A stretch of DNA of 64,000 nt from Pseudothauera hydrothermalis (GTDB lineage Bacteria > Pseudomonadota > Gammaproteobacteria > Burkholderiales > Rhodocyclaceae), in NCBI RefSeq assembly GCF_003345255.1, contig NZ_CP029331.1, positions 1,550,001-1,614,000 on the forward strand, written 5' to 3'. Each line of letters opens with the position of its first letter. Positions within the stretch are counted from its first letter, which is position 1. The position numbers and the translations under genes were made by a program. Positions 52,676-62,480 of the stretch are shown here, piece after piece. The notes below the pieces were generated by a model. It saw only the letters and a program-made list of their open reading frames with translations, made no database searches and was not told the origin of the DNA.

Positions 52676-52747
52676 TCCGCGGCGGGCCTTCGCCTATAAT
52701 TGCGCCCCTTCACGCGCCCATTGGCGCGCTTTTGCGCCTGACCTGCC

Positions 52748-55700
52748 ATGTCTGCCAACCATCCCGACTGCCCTCCGTCCGTGGCCCCGCTTACGCTGCT
52801 TCCAGACCTTGCACCGGCGCGTGCCGGCCAGCGCGTGCAATTACCCGCATTGGCCGGATCGGCCGACGCGCTGGCCATTGCCCAGTTGGGCGCTCGTGAG
52901 GGCATGCTGCTGGTCATCACCGCCGACCCGATCGACGCCCAGCGCTTACTGGACGAAATCGCCTGGGTGGCGCCGCATCTACGCCTGCATTTGTTGCCGG
53001 ACTGGGAAACGCTGCCCTACGACAGCTTCTCCCCGCATCAGGATTTGGTCTCCGAGCGCCTTTCGACGCTGTATGCCATGAGCCGCGGCGAAGCCGACGT
53101 GGTGCTGGTACCGGCCACCACCGCGCTTTATCGCATGGCTCCGCCCGCTTTTCTGGCTGCCTACACCTTTTTCCTGAAACAAGGCGAAAAGCTCGACCTG
53201 GATCGACTGCGCGCGCAAATGGCGCTGGCCGGCTATGCCCATGTCACCCAAGTGGTCAGCCCCGGAGAGTTTTCGGTACGCGGGGGGCTGATCGATCTGT
53301 TTCCAATGGGCGCGCAACTGCCTTACCGCATCGATTTATTCGATGACGAAGTGGAAAGCATCAAGACCTTCGACCCGGACACCCAGCGTACCGTCTATCC
53401 GGTCAAGGAAATCCGCCTGCTGCCGGCGCGCGAGTTTCCGCTCGACGACAAGGGTCGCGCGCGCTTTCGCAGCCGTTTCCGTGAAACATTCGAAGGCGAT
53501 CCCACGCGCAGCCCGGTCTACAAAGACGTCTCCAACGGCATCGCCCCTGCCGGCATCGAGTACTACCTGCCGTTGTTCTTCGTCGAAACCGCCACCATTT
53601 TCGACTACCTGCCGGCCGACACCCCGGTGCTGCTGCACCATGATGTGCCGGCGGCAATCGCCGAATTCTGGCGTGACACCCGCTCACGCTACGATTTGCT
53701 CAAAGGTGACCGGACCCGGCCGGTGCTCGCACCCGAAGCGCTGTTTTTGACCGACGAAGCTTTTTTTCTTGCGCTCAAGGACCGCGCCCGCTTTCTGCTG
53801 CCCGCATTCAGCGCCGACGCCGACGCTGCGCTCGCCCAGCCGCTACCCACGGTGGCGGTCGATGGCAAAGCCACCGATCCGCTGCACCGCCTGAAGGCTT
53901 TTTGTGCCGGATTTGACGGACGTGTGCTGGTGCTCGCGGAATCGGCCGGACGCCGCGAGACCATGGCCGAGTATCTGAAGACCTACGACCTTCACTATGC
54001 GCCCAGTGCGGATCTGGCCGCCTTCGCCGCTGCCGACCAGCCGCTCGGCCTTGCGGTGGGCCCGCTCGCCACCGGTTTCATACTGCCGCATGCGCGCTTG
54101 GCCATCGTCACCGAGGCCGAGCTCTACGCTGCCGCCGCCCGCCCCCGCAGCCGCCGCGATAGCCGCCGCGCCGCCTCCGTGGAAGGCTGGCTGCGCGATC
54201 TGTCCGAACTCAAGCCGGGCGATCCGGTGGTGCATGTGGCGCATGGGGTTGGCCGCTACATGGGCCTGGTGCACATGAATCTGGGCGAGGGCGATACTGA
54301 GTTCCTGCACCTGGAGTACAAAGGCGGCGACAAACTGTTTGTGCCAGTGGCGCAGCTACATGTCATTACCCGCTACGCCGGCGCCGACCCGGACGCGGTC
54401 GACTTACACCGTCTAGGCTCCGGTCAGTGGGAAAAAGCCAAGCGCAAAGCCGCCGAACAGGTGCGCGATACCGCCGCCGAACTGCTTGCCCTGTACGCTC
54501 AGCGCGCTGCACGCCCTGGCCATCGCTTCCAATTCAAGCAACACGACCTGGACGCCTTTGCCGAGGGGTTTGGTTTTCAAACCACGCCGGATCAACAAGC
54601 GGCCATCGACGCGGTGATCGCCGATATGAAGTCGGGCCGCCCGATGGACCGTCTGGTCTGCGGCGACGTCGGTTTTGGCAAAACCGAAGTGGCGCTGCGT
54701 GCCGCCTTCGTCGCCGTGGCCGACGGCAAGCAGGTTGCAGTGCTCTGCCCCACCACCTTGCTGGCCGAGCAACACTGGCAGACCTTTTCCGACCGCTTTG
54801 CCGACTTTCCAGTCAAGGTGGCCGAGCTGTCACGCTTCAGAAGCGCCAAAGAACAGGCCGAGGCGCTCTCACAACTGGCCGAAGGCAAGGTGGACATCAT
54901 CATTGGCACCCACCGTCTGCTGCAAAAAGACGTCCGCTTCAAGCGCCTGGGCCTGGTGATCATCGACGAGGAACACCGCTTCGGCGTACGTCAGAAAGAA
55001 GCGCTGAAAAAACTGCGCAGCGAGGTCGATATCCTCACCCTGACCGCCACCCCCATTCCGCGCACCCTGGGCCTGTCGTTGGAAGGGTTGCGCGACTTTT
55101 CGGTCATTGCCACCGCGCCTTCGCGCCGGCTGGCGATCAAGACCTTTGTGCAGCGCTGGTCCAAGGGCATCGTACGCGAAGCGGTGCTGCGCGAATTCAA
55201 ACGCGGCGGTCAGGTGTATTTTCTGCACAACGAGGTCGACACCATCGAAAACATGCGCCACACGCTCGCCGAGCTGTTGCCCGAGGCGCGTATCGTCGTG
55301 GGCCACGGCCAGATGCCGGAACGCGAGCTAGAACGCGTGATGCGCGATTTCACCCAAAAACGCGCCAACCTGTTGTTGTGCACCACCATCATCGAAACCG
55401 GTATCGACATTCCCACCGCCAACACCATCATCATCAATCGTGCCGACCGCTTCGGTCTGGCACAACTGCATCAGTTGCGCGGCCGCGTTGGGCGCAGCCA
55501 TCATCAAGCCTACGCTTACCTGCTCACCGATGCCGAGGCCAAGCCCACCGCGCAGGCACAAAAGCGGCTGGAGGCCATCGCCATGATGGAAGAACTGGGC
55601 TCAGGTTTCTATCTGGCCATGCATGATCTGGAAATACGCGGCGCCGGCGAGGTGTTAGGCGAGCAACAGTCCGGCGAAATCAAACAGGTCGGCTTTAGCC

Positions 55701-56215
55701 TCTACACCGAAATGCTCAAGCGTGCGGTGCGCGACCTGCAGGCCGGCCGCGAACCCGACCTCTCCCAACCGCTGGAGGTCGTCTCGGAGATCAACCTGCA
55801 CACCCCGGCGCTATTGCCTTCCGATTATTGCCCGGATGTTCAGGAGCGCCTGACACTCTACAAACGCCTGGCCAATTGTGAAAACGAAGACGATCTACGC
55901 GCGCTGCAAGAGGAGCTGGTCGATCGCTTTGGCGACTTGCCGCCACAAACCCAGGCACTGATCGAAACCCACCGCCTGCGCCTGCTGGTCAAGCCCTATG
56001 GGGTTGTCAAGCTGGATGCTTCCGAAGCGCAGATCAGCGTGCAGTTCGGCCCCAACCCGGCGATCGATCCAGGCAAAGTCATCTTGCTCATCCAGCGCGA
56101 TCGCAACACCCGCATGGCCGGTCCGGACAAGCTCATCCGTCGAGCGACCATTCCACAATTGCGCCAACGGGTCCAAGCGGTCAAAGAACTGCTGGAAGCG
56201 GTGCGTGCGGATTGA
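52748..56215 (+). CDS. mfd: Transcription-repair coupling factor Mfd
   Basis: Mfd displaces stalled RNA polymerase and recruits UvrA. The 1155-aa protein has the UvrB-like N-terminal part (LLPDWETLPYDSFSPHQDLV), an RNAP-interacting domain (GDPVVHVAHGVGRYMGLVHM), the RecG-like ATPase (CGDVGFGKTEVALRAAF, IIDEEHRFGVRQKEALK, TATPIPRTLGLSLEG, RGRVGRSHHQAYAYLLT) and a C-terminal TRCF domain. Length matches E. coli Mfd (1148 aa). The start ATG at 52748 is well placed. Confidence 0.98.
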   Translation: MSANHPDCPPSVAPLTLLPDLAPARAGQRVQLPALAGSADALAIAQLGAREGMLLVITADPIDAQRLLDEIAWVAPHLRLHLLPDWETLPYDSFSPHQDLVSERLSTLYAMSRGEADVVLVPATTALYRMAPPAFLAAYTFFLKQGEKLDLDRLRAQMALAGYAHVTQVVSPGEFSVRGGLIDLFPMGAQLPYRIDLFDDEVESIKTFDPDTQRTVYPVKEIRLLPAREFPLDDKGRARFRSRFRETFEGDPTRSPVYKDVSNGIAPAGIEYYLPLFFVETATIFDYLPADTPVLLHHDVPAAIAEFWRDTRSRYDLLKGDRTRPVLAPEALFLTDEAFFLALKDRARFLLPAFSADADAALAQPLPTVAVDGKATDPLHRLKAFCAGFDGRVLVLAESAGRRETMAEYLKTYDLHYAPSADLAAFAAADQPLGLAVGPLATGFILPHARLAIVTEAELYAAAARPRSRRDSRRAASVEGWLRDLSELKPGDPVVHVAHGVGRYMGLVHMNLGEGDTEFLHLEYKGGDKLFVPVAQLHVITRYAGADPDAVDLHRLGSGQWEKAKRKAAEQVRDTAAELLALYAQRAARPGHRFQFKQHDLDAFAEGFGFQTTPDQQAAIDAVIADMKSGRPMDRLVCGDVGFGKTEVALRAAFVAVADGKQVAVLCPTTLLAEQHWQTFSDRFADFPVKVAELSRFRSAKEQAEALSQLAEGKVDIIIGTHRLLQKDVRFKRLGLVIIDEEHRFGVRQKEALKKLRSEVDILTLTATPIPRTLGLSLEGLRDFSVIATAPSRRLAIKTFVQRWSKGIVREAVLREFKRGGQVYFLHNEVDTIENMRHTLAELLPEARIVVGHGQMPERELERVMRDFTQKRANLLLCTTIIETGIDIPTANTIIINRADRFGLAQLHQLRGRVGRSHHQAYAYLLTDAEAKPTAQAQKRLEAIAMMEELGSGFYLAMHDLEIRGAGEVLGEQQSGEIKQVGFSLYTEMLKRAVRDLQAGREPDLSQPLEVVSEINLHTPALLPSDYCPDVQERLTLYKRLANCENEDDLRALQEELVDRFGDLPPQTQALIETHRLRLLVKPYGVVKLDASEAQISVQFGPNPAIDPGKVILLIQRDRNTRMAGPDKLIRRATIPQLRQRVQAVKELLEAVRAD

Positions 56216-56288
56216 AAACCATCAGGCCGGGTGCCGGGTTTTTGTCGCCGGGTATCAAAAAAAATCCCACGCTGGCCGAAAACCGTGT

Positions 56289-56386
56289 ATCGTGCGCCCT
56301 GCAGTCGATTCAAGCAGTAAGTTCTAGCGGTTTTCTAGCAGTACGTTCAGCCCTGAACGGTGTCGGTTCGAATTCCCTCGCACGAT
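56289..56386 (+). promoter_or_regulatory. Structured leader ahead of the cold-shock gene
   Basis: ATCGTGCG at 56289-56296 pairs with CGCACGAT at 56379-56386 to close a 98-nt domain. Inside are CTGC/GCAG (56299-56302 and 56314-56317), CTAG/CTAG and a GTTCAG/CTGAAC hairpin. A 12-mer, AGCAGTA(A/C)GTTC, is repeated 25 bp apart. The segment GGTTCGAATT resembles a tRNA T-loop, but no proper D or anticodon arm forms. The domain ends about 60 nt before the cold-shock ATG. A temperature-sensitive leader as in cspA is possible. Confidence 0.5.
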
Positions 56387-56446
56387 TCTTGATCGTTCCT
56401 GCGCCCGGGCGCTGTTGCCCAAAATTTTTTTATGGAACGCAAAAAC

Positions 56447-56656
56447 ATGAGCACCAAAACCGGTACCGTCAAATGGTTCAACGACTCCAAAGGCTTCGGC
56501 TTCATCACCCCGGAAGGCGGCGGTGACGATCTGTTTGCCCACTTCAGCGAAATTCAAGGCTCGGGTTTCAAGACTCTGGCCGAGAACCAGCGCGTCGAGT
56601 TCGAAGTCAAGACCGGCCCGAAGGGCCTGCAGGCTGCGAACATCCGCGCCATCTAA
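56447..56656 (+). CDS. Cold-shock protein, CspA family
   Basis: This 69-aa OB-fold RNA chaperone has both RNA-binding motifs: [12 protein letters not shown] at about 9-20 and [10 protein letters not shown] at about 27-36. The start at 56447 has GGAA 9 bases ahead; an in-frame ATG at 56432 lacks a ribosome-binding site. It sits between a structured leader and a strong terminator, and a DEAD-box helicase follows, as in a cold-response locus. Confidence 0.96.
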   Translation: MSTKTGTVKWFNDSKGFGFITPEGGGDDLFAHFSEIQGSGFKTLAENQRVEFEVKTGPKGLQAANIRAI

Positions 56657-56676
56657 GCTTCACCGCTTAGTGAAAG

Positions 56677-56700
56677 AACGCGGCTTCGGCCGCGTTTTTT
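56677..56700 (+). terminator. Intrinsic terminator of the cold-shock gene
   Basis: Eight-base arms AACGCGGC and GCCGCGTT are capped by the very stable TTCG tetraloop and followed by a T run to 56700. It is 20 bp after the stop codon. Confidence 0.95.
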
Positions 56701-56775
56701 GTTTTTGCACTGCCAGTTGGGCGATTGCCCGCCCCCACAGCCATACCGAACCGTTTTTCCGTCCGCCCCGCTGCC

Positions 56776-58584
56776 ATGAGCGCTCCGATCGAAAGCTTCC
56801 ACGACCTTGGCCTGCCCGAAGCCTTGCTGACCGCACTGGCCGAGATCGGCTATGAAACACCCTCCCCCATCCAGGCCGCTTGCATTCCGCCTCTCCTTGC
56901 AGGGCGCGACGTACTGGGCGAAGCGCAGACCGGCACCGGTAAAACCGCAGCGTTCGCGCTGCCCGCGCTGGCGCGTGTGACACTCGATTTGTGCCGGCCA
57001 CAGGTACTGGTGCTCACCCCAACCCGCGAACTGGCCATTCAAGTCGCCGAAGCCTTCCAGAAGTACGCTCATCATCTGCCCGGCTTTCATGTACTGCCTC
57101 TGTACGGCGGACAAAGCATGGTGGTGCAGTTACGCCAGTTACAGCGCGGCGCGCAGGTCATCGTCGGCACGCCGGGGCGGGTCATGGATCACCTGGAGCG
57201 CGGCAGCCTGGTGCTGGACGATCTGCGCATCCTGGTTCTGGATGAAGCCGACGAGATGCTGCGCATGGGCTTCATCGACGATGTCGAATGGATCCTGACG
57301 CACACCCCGGCCGAGCGCCAAACCGCACTGTTTTCGGCCACCATGCCCGAGGCCATCCGCCGGGTGGCGCACCGTCACCTGCGTGCGCCGCAGGAAGTGA
57401 AGATTCGCGCCGCCACCGCCACCGTGGCGGCAATCCGCCAATGCTACTGGCAGGTGCGCGGGGTAGACAAACTCGACGCGCTGACCCGCATCCTGGAAGT
57501 CGAAGATGATTTCGACGCCGCAATCGTTTTCGTGCGCACCAAAACCGCCACCGTTGAACTTGCCGAGCGCCTCGAGGCACGCGGCTACGCGGCCGCGGCA
57601 CTGAACGGCGACATGACCCAGGGGCTGCGCGAACAGGTCATCGAGCGGCTAAAAAACGGCGCGCTCGACATCGTGGTGGCCACCGACGTGGCTGCGCGCG
57701 GCATCGATGTACCGCGCATCAGCCATGTGATCAATTACGACATTCCGTATGACACCGAAGCCTATGTGCACCGCATCGGCCGCACGGGCCGTGCCGGCCG
57801 TCGGGGTTCTGCGATTCTCTTCGTCGCGCCGCGCGAAATGCGTATGCTCAAAGCCATCGAACGCGCCACTGGCCAGCCGATCGAAGCGATTGCGCTACCC
57901 AGCCGCGAGAAGATTGCCGGACGCCGGGTGGCGCAGTTCCGCCAGCAGATCGTCGATACGCTGGAGCACGAAGATCTGGCCTTTTTCATCGACGTGATCG
58001 GCCGAATCGAAAAAGAAGCGTGTTTTTCCGCACGCGAGATTGCCGCGGCGTTGGCTTATCTGGCCACCCGCGAACGTCCGCTACAGGTGGAAGAAACCGG
58101 CACGGGCTGGGAACTGGCCACGGCCGACCCCTTGGAGGCTACACAAAGCGAACGCCGGCCACAGGGCAACCGGAAAGAGATCCTCGCGCGGCAGCGCGCT
58201 TACGCGGATGGTGTATTGACCCGCTACCGCATCGAAGTCGGCCGCCAGCATGGGGCCACCCCGCGGGAGATCGTCGGTGCCATCGCCAACGAAGGCGGCA
58301 TCGAAGGCCGATACATTGGTCAGATCCACCTTTTCGATGACTACAGCACAGTCGAGCTGCCCAAGGCGCTACCACCGGAATTGCTCGGCCTGCTCAAGCG
58401 CATCCGGGTGCGTCAGCGTGCGCTAGCAATTCGAGCGCTCGCCGATGGTCAAACCGCTCAGGATCGCAGCCGCGCTCGCACATCGCGCTCTCAAAGCGCG
58501 TCGCGCCAAGCGGACGAAGCCGGCACCGCGGCCCAGCCCAGGCCGCGCACCGGCACCGCACACAAACGCCCGCGCAAGAGCTGA
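56776..58584 (+). CDS. DEAD-box RNA helicase, DeaD/CsdA type
   Basis: The 602-aa helicase has the Q motif (YETPSPIQ), Walker A AQTGTGKTAAF, PTRELAIQV, LDEADEMLRMGF (DEAD), SATMPEA, the helicase C motifs (ATDVAARGIDV, HRIGRTGRAGR) and a C-terminal DbpA-like RNA-binding domain (VGAIANEGGIEGRYIGQIHL) with a basic tail. This matches CsdA/DeaD, which unwinds structured RNA in cold ribosome assembly. The start is the ATG at 56776. It follows the cold-shock gene by 120 bp. Confidence 0.93.
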   Translation: MSAPIESFHDLGLPEALLTALAEIGYETPSPIQAACIPPLLAGRDVLGEAQTGTGKTAAFALPALARVTLDLCRPQVLVLTPTRELAIQVAEAFQKYAHHLPGFHVLPLYGGQSMVVQLRQLQRGAQVIVGTPGRVMDHLERGSLVLDDLRILVLDEADEMLRMGFIDDVEWILTHTPAERQTALFSATMPEAIRRVAHRHLRAPQEVKIRAATATVAAIRQCYWQVRGVDKLDALTRILEVEDDFDAAIVFVRTKTATVELAERLEARGYAAAALNGDMTQGLREQVIERLKNGALDIVVATDVAARGIDVPRISHVINYDIPYDTEAYVHRIGRTGRAGRRGSAILFVAPREMRMLKAIERATGQPIEAIALPSREKIAGRRVAQFRQQIVDTLEHEDLAFFIDVIGRIEKEACFSAREIAAALAYLATRERPLQVEETGTGWELATADPLEATQSERRPQGNRKEILARQRAYADGVLTRYRIEVGRQHGATPREIVGAIANEGGIEGRYIGQIHLFDDYSTVELPKALPPELLGLLKRIRVRQRALAIRALADGQTAQDRSRARTSRSQSASRQADEAGTAAQPRPRTGTAHKRPRKS

Positions 58585-58603
58585 AACAAACCCCAGACGA
58601 ATG

Positions 58604-58897
58604 TCACCGGCCGCTACCGCGGCGGCGATGCTCGTCCCCCCAGACGAAGTCACGCGGCTCGTACTCGAACTCCGGAAACTCGCGATCGTGTTCCATTAAC
58701 AGACTCATGATCGTCATCGCATGCTCGGCCGGAAAACCCTGCCGCTTACCCCCGCGCGTATCCGTCATGAGCTGGAAAAGGTAATCGCGGCATTCTCGAG
58801 TGCCCCACATCACATCGATTTTGCGCAGATGCGGAAAGCGCTCATAGAGCGCCCGGGTATCGGTTTCGGTCATGCCGCCGCGGGTCATTGCGTTCAT
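58604..58897 (-). CDS. Conserved hypothetical small protein
   Basis: I do not recognise a domain in this 97-aa protein. It is acidic-aromatic, with RFPHLRKIDVMWGTRECRDY and LLMEHDREFPEFEYEPRDFV, both of which look conserved rather than random. It is convergent with the helicase, with 19 bp between stops. AGGA lies 10-11 bases before the ATG at 58897. No transmembrane segment or signal peptide is seen. Confidence 0.6.
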   Translation of the reverse strand: MNAMTRGGMTETDTRALYERFPHLRKIDVMWGTRECRDYLFQLMTDTRGGKRQGFPAEHAMTIMSLLMEHDREFPEFEYEPRDFVWGDEHRRRGSGR

Positions 58898-59036
58898 AGC
58901 CAGGCGTTCCTAAAAAACGTGTTGTGGGCTGGGACTTATAACGCAAGCAATAGTTCTTGAACATTGCGGCCAACACGGTTTGCGGCATCCGGCCTGTGAA
59001 TTTCGTCACACTTGACGCGCGTTTTCTCCGTGCGTG

Positions 59037-60158
59037 TCACCCTTCCAGATGGCGCAGCAGCGGGTTGAGTATTGCCGCGCCCAGCCGTTTGCTGCGTTGG
59101 GCGCTCCAGCCGGTCTGGCCGTCGGGCATGTTGGCATTGTCCTTGAATGGCATCTCCAGCGTTAGCGACAGGCAGGCGAAATGATTGGCCACCCATTTGC
59201 TTGCCAGACTCAGGAGTTCGTCGCCAAAACGACCCGGTTTGTAGCCCTGCTCGGTCTGAAAATCCGGACTGGCGGCCTTGAATGCTTCCATGAAGCGTTG
59301 CTGGCTTGCCGCCAGTTCAGCGTTAAAGGCCGGCACCTCGTCGGCGGTGGAAAAAAACACATAGGGCAGTTCCTCGTCGCCGTGGATATCCAAAAACAGC
59401 GAGCATCCGCTTTCCATCATCGCCTGGCGGACCAAGGCCACTTCGGGTGCTGCGGCAGGATCGGGGTCGCGCCATTCGCGGTTCAGGTTACGTCCGGCGG
59501 CGTTGGTGCGCAGGTTGCCGCGGACGGCCCCATCCGGGTTCATGTTGGGCACGATGTAGAGCACCGCGCGCTCGCGCACCCGGCGTGCGACCGGGTCGGC
59601 GCTGTCGAGCAGGCGTTCGAGTAAGCCCTCGACGAACCACTCGCTCATGGTTTCGCCCGGATGCTGACGGGCAATGATCCACACCGGCTGACGGGCGCGG
59701 CCGGGCCTGCCAACCACCACCACATCCAGGTCACGGCCTTCGACCGTGGCACCAAGGTTGCGCACCTGGGCATAAGGCGACATTTCTGCCCAGCCCAGCA
59801 AGTCGAGATGGCGCTCGTGGGAATACGGCTCGAAAAAGGCGTAATAGACGCTGTCGCGCTCGGGCGTGTGTTCGACGATCAGCTGTCCATCGATGTAATC
59901 GGTGCCTGCCACCCTGAACCAGTTGCGGCGGTCGTAAGAGGCAACACAGCGATAGCCTTCCCAGTTCGGATACGCGGCTTGGCCGGCATTTTCGAACACC
60001 AGGCGCAGCGCCTTGCCGGCACCGCCTTGCAGGCGGAAGTAAAACCATTGGCGAATCGGCGCTGCATTGTCACTGGGCAGGCGCAGGCGGATGTTTTGCG
60101 GATCGTCGATCGCGACCACCTCGATGGCGCCACCGTCGAAATTATGACTGATTCTCAT
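59037..60158 (-). CDS. M14-family cytosolic carboxypeptidase-like protein
   Basis: The 373-aa protein has an N-terminal beta-sandwich (about 1-120) and a zinc carboxypeptidase domain of the AGBL/CCP-like M14D type. Zinc ligands are His and Glu in ARQHPGETMSEW and His in LFLDIHGDEELPY. The catalytic Glu is in LSLTLEMPFKD. There is no signal peptide, so it acts in the cytoplasm. Eukaryotic relatives trim polyglutamate; the bacterial substrate is unknown. I start at the ATG at 60158. It lies 26 bp downstream of yaaA on the same strand. Confidence 0.88.
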   Translation of the reverse strand: MRISHNFDGGAIEVVAIDDPQNIRLRLPSDNAAPIRQWFYFRLQGGAGKALRLVFENAGQAAYPNWEGYRCVASYDRRNWFRVAGTDYIDGQLIVEHTPERDSVYYAFFEPYSHERHLDLLGWAEMSPYAQVRNLGATVEGRDLDVVVVGRPGRARQPVWIIARQHPGETMSEWFVEGLLERLLDSADPVARRVRERAVLYIVPNMNPDGAVRGNLRTNAAGRNLNREWRDPDPAAAPEVALVRQAMMESGCSLFLDIHGDEELPYVFFSTADEVPAFNAELAASQQRFMEAFKAASPDFQTEQGYKPGRFGDELLSLASKWVANHFACLSLTLEMPFKDNANMPDGQTGWSAQRSKRLGAAILNPLLRHLEG

Positions 60159-60184
60159 GGGCGTTCTCTGCAATGGTCGGTGGT

Positions 60185-60970
60185 TCAGTCCACTCGCCGG
60201 CGAAACACCAGCGTGTCATCATCGGAGGCGTCAGCATCAAAAGCATAGCCTTCGCTATCGAAGGCTTTGAGCCCGTCGACCTCGGTCAAGCGGCGGCCGA
60301 TCGCATAGCCCGCCATCAGTCCGCGCGCCCGCTTGGCATAAAAGCTGATGATTTTGTAACGCCCGCCTTTCCAGTCCTGGAACACCGGGGTCACCACCCG
60401 TGCGCCGAGCCTGTCTGTCTTGACCGATTTGAAGTACTCCTCGGAAGCGAGATTCACCAGTACTGGCGTCTCACCCGCTTCGCGCTGCACGGCCAGCGTG
60501 CGAGCCAGCGCATCGGTGATGATGTTGCCCCACCAGGCATACAGGTTGCGCCCACGCGAGGTGACGAGCTTGGTACCCATTTCCAGGCGGTAGGCTTGGA
60601 TCAGATCGAGCGGCCGCAGCACCCCGTACAGGCCGGAGAGAATGCGCAGATGGTCCTGCGCCCAGGCGAGCTCGTCCTCGGACAGACTGGCGGCATCCAA
60701 CCCCTCGTACACGTCGCCGTTGAAAGCCAACACCGCCTGCTTGGCGTTGGACAGATCGAAAGGACGCGACCAGCTCGCGTAACGCGCCACGTTGAGGGAG
60801 GCCAACTGATCGGACAGCTCCATCAGCTCCGCCACCTCCTGCGGCGCCAGCCGACGCAACACGCCGATCAGCGCCTCGGCCTCGTCCAGGTAATCCGGCT
60901 GGGTGAAACGTTGGGTGGTCGGTGGGGTTTCAAAGTCGAGCGCCTTGGCGGGCGAAATGACATAAAGCAT
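60185..60970 (-). CDS. yaaA: Peroxide stress protein YaaA
   Basis: YaaA limits free iron under peroxide stress in E. coli and binds DNA. The 261-aa protein starts [19 protein letters not shown], the family signature, and has [20 protein letters not shown] and [14 protein letters not shown] in the middle. The start at 60970 is chosen over an open frame to 61066. It is divergent from bioA and followed by an M14 peptidase gene. Confidence 0.94.
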   Translation of the reverse strand: MLYVISPAKALDFETPPTTQRFTQPDYLDEAEALIGVLRRLAPQEVAELMELSDQLASLNVARYASWSRPFDLSNAKQAVLAFNGDVYEGLDAASLSEDELAWAQDHLRILSGLYGVLRPLDLIQAYRLEMGTKLVTSRGRNLYAWWGNIITDALARTLAVQREAGETPVLVNLASEEYFKSVKTDRLGARVVTPVFQDWKGGRYKIISFYAKRARGLMAGYAIGRRLTEVDGLKAFDSEGYAFDADASDDDTLVFRRRVD

Positions 60971-61092
60971 GATAGAGCGGTTCCTTTTGAACTTTGGCCG
61001 ATGGTGTGTGCCGCAGATGGTAGCAAACCGGCAGACTTGATCGGCAGCGTGTACGCGGGGCACCACCTGAGCTTTGCTCGTTGGCCGCCGGT

Positions 61093-61121
61093 TTGACAGC
61101 CTTTGAGCGTTTGCGCAAGAT
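61093..61121 (+). promoter_or_regulatory. Candidate sigma-70 promoter of the bio operon
   Basis: TTGACA at 61093-61098 is a perfect -35 box; 17 bp downstream CAAGAT (61116-61121) is a plausible -10 box. The start codon of bioA is 38 bp further. No BirA-like operator was seen. Confidence 0.5.
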
Positions 61122-61158
61122 TGCCGGCCGGTTTTGCACTCTTGGCCCCTGCCGTCTC

Positions 61159-62478
61159 ATGCCCGCTACCGACCTACTGCAACGCTCGTTCGCCGCCGTG
61201 TGGCACCCGTGCACCCAGATGAAGCGCCACGAGAGCCTGCCGCTGGTGCCCATCGTGCGTGGCGAAGGCGCTTGGCTGGTGGATGCCGACGGCCGTCGCC
61301 TGCTCGACGGAGTGAGCGCCTGGTGGGTCAATCTCTTCGGCCATTGCAATCCTCGCATCAACGCGGCGCTGCGCGCGCAGCTCGACACCCTGGAGCATGT
61401 GATGCTCGCCGGCTTCACCCACGAGCCAGTGGTGGCGCTGTCCGAACGCCTGGCCGCGCTCACCGGGCACCGTCTGGGCCACGCCTTCTATGCCTCCGAT
61501 GGCGCCTCAGCCACCGAGATCGCGCTGAAAATGAGCGCCCATTATTGGCGCAACCATGGCCAGCCGGCCAAACACCGCTTCGTGAGCCTAGCCGGCAGCT
61601 ACCATGGCGAGACCGTCGGTGCGCTGGCGGTGACCGACGTGCCCATTTTCCGCGACGCTTATGCAGACCTGGTCAAATCGGCCAGCACTGTGCCCTGCCC
61701 GGATAGCCGTCTTGCCGAACCCGGCCAGACGCCTGCCGAGCTCGCCCGCCATGCGGCAGCCGCACTGGAGGCCCACCTGGCTGCGCATCACACCGAGACT
61801 GCCGCGTTGATCGTCGAACCGCTGGTGCAGGGTGCGGCCGGCATGGTGATGTACGACCCGGAATACCTGCGCCTGGCGCGAGCACTATGCGACCGCTACC
61901 GAGTGCACCTGATCGCCGACGAAATCGCCGTGGGCTGTGGGCGCACCGGTACCTTCTTCGCCTGCGAGCAAGCCGGCATCTGGCCGGACTTCCTGTGCCT
62001 GTCGAAAGGCATCTCGGGCGGCTATCTGCCGCTGTCGCTGGTTCTGACCACGGACGAGGTCTACGCCGCGTTCTACCATGACGATACCGCGCGCGGTTTT
62101 CTGCACTCGCATTCCTACACCGGCAACCCGCTGGCCTGCCGCGCGGCGCTGGCCACGCTGGACATTTTTGCTGAGGACGATGTGCTGGCTGCCAACCAGG
62201 TCCGCGCGGCGGCCCTGCGTCAGGCCATGGACGCTGCCTTTGCCGATCATCCGGCGGTGCGCCACCTGCGCAGCCGGGGCATGATCCTGGCCTTCGACGT
62301 AGACGGCGCCGGGCCCGGATTTGCCGGCCGCTTCTTCAGCGCCGCACTGACCCACGGCGTGCTGCTGCGCCCGATCGGACACACGGTGTACTTCATGCCG
62401 CCTTACATCGTCGATGCAGCCGAAATCGACCATCTGATGCGCGGCGCCCGCGCCGCGCTGGACGAGGCGCTGACCTAA
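61159..62478 (+). CDS. bioA: Adenosylmethionine-8-amino-7-oxononanoate aminotransferase
   Basis: BioA makes DAPA from KAPA using S-adenosylmethionine as amino donor. The 439-aa protein is a class III PLP aminotransferase with [20 protein letters not shown] at the N-terminus, [35 protein letters not shown] and the PLP Lys in [15 protein letters not shown]. The N-terminal signature distinguishes it from other class III enzymes. bioF follows 2 bp later. Confidence 0.96.
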   Translation: MPATDLLQRSFAAVWHPCTQMKRHESLPLVPIVRGEGAWLVDADGRRLLDGVSAWWVNLFGHCNPRINAALRAQLDTLEHVMLAGFTHEPVVALSERLAALTGHRLGHAFYASDGASATEIALKMSAHYWRNHGQPAKHRFVSLAGSYHGETVGALAVTDVPIFRDAYADLVKSASTVPCPDSRLAEPGQTPAELARHAAAALEAHLAAHHTETAALIVEPLVQGAAGMVMYDPEYLRLARALCDRYRVHLIADEIAVGCGRTGTFFACEQAGIWPDFLCLSKGISGGYLPLSLVLTTDEVYAAFYHDDTARGFLHSHSYTGNPLACRAALATLDIFAEDDVLAANQVRAAALRQAMDAAFADHPAVRHLRSRGMILAFDVDGAGPGFAGRFFSAALTHGVLLRPIGHTVYFMPPYIVDAAEIDHLMRGARAALDEALT

Positions 62479-62480
62479 AC

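Noticed and set aside
56355-56386. Possible tRNA 3' half (GGTTCGAATT and a pairing acceptor-like stem)
   Set aside because: The T stem does not pair around the loop, no D arm or valid anticodon arm can be drawn, and there is no CCA or discriminator arrangement. It is described as a structured leader instead.
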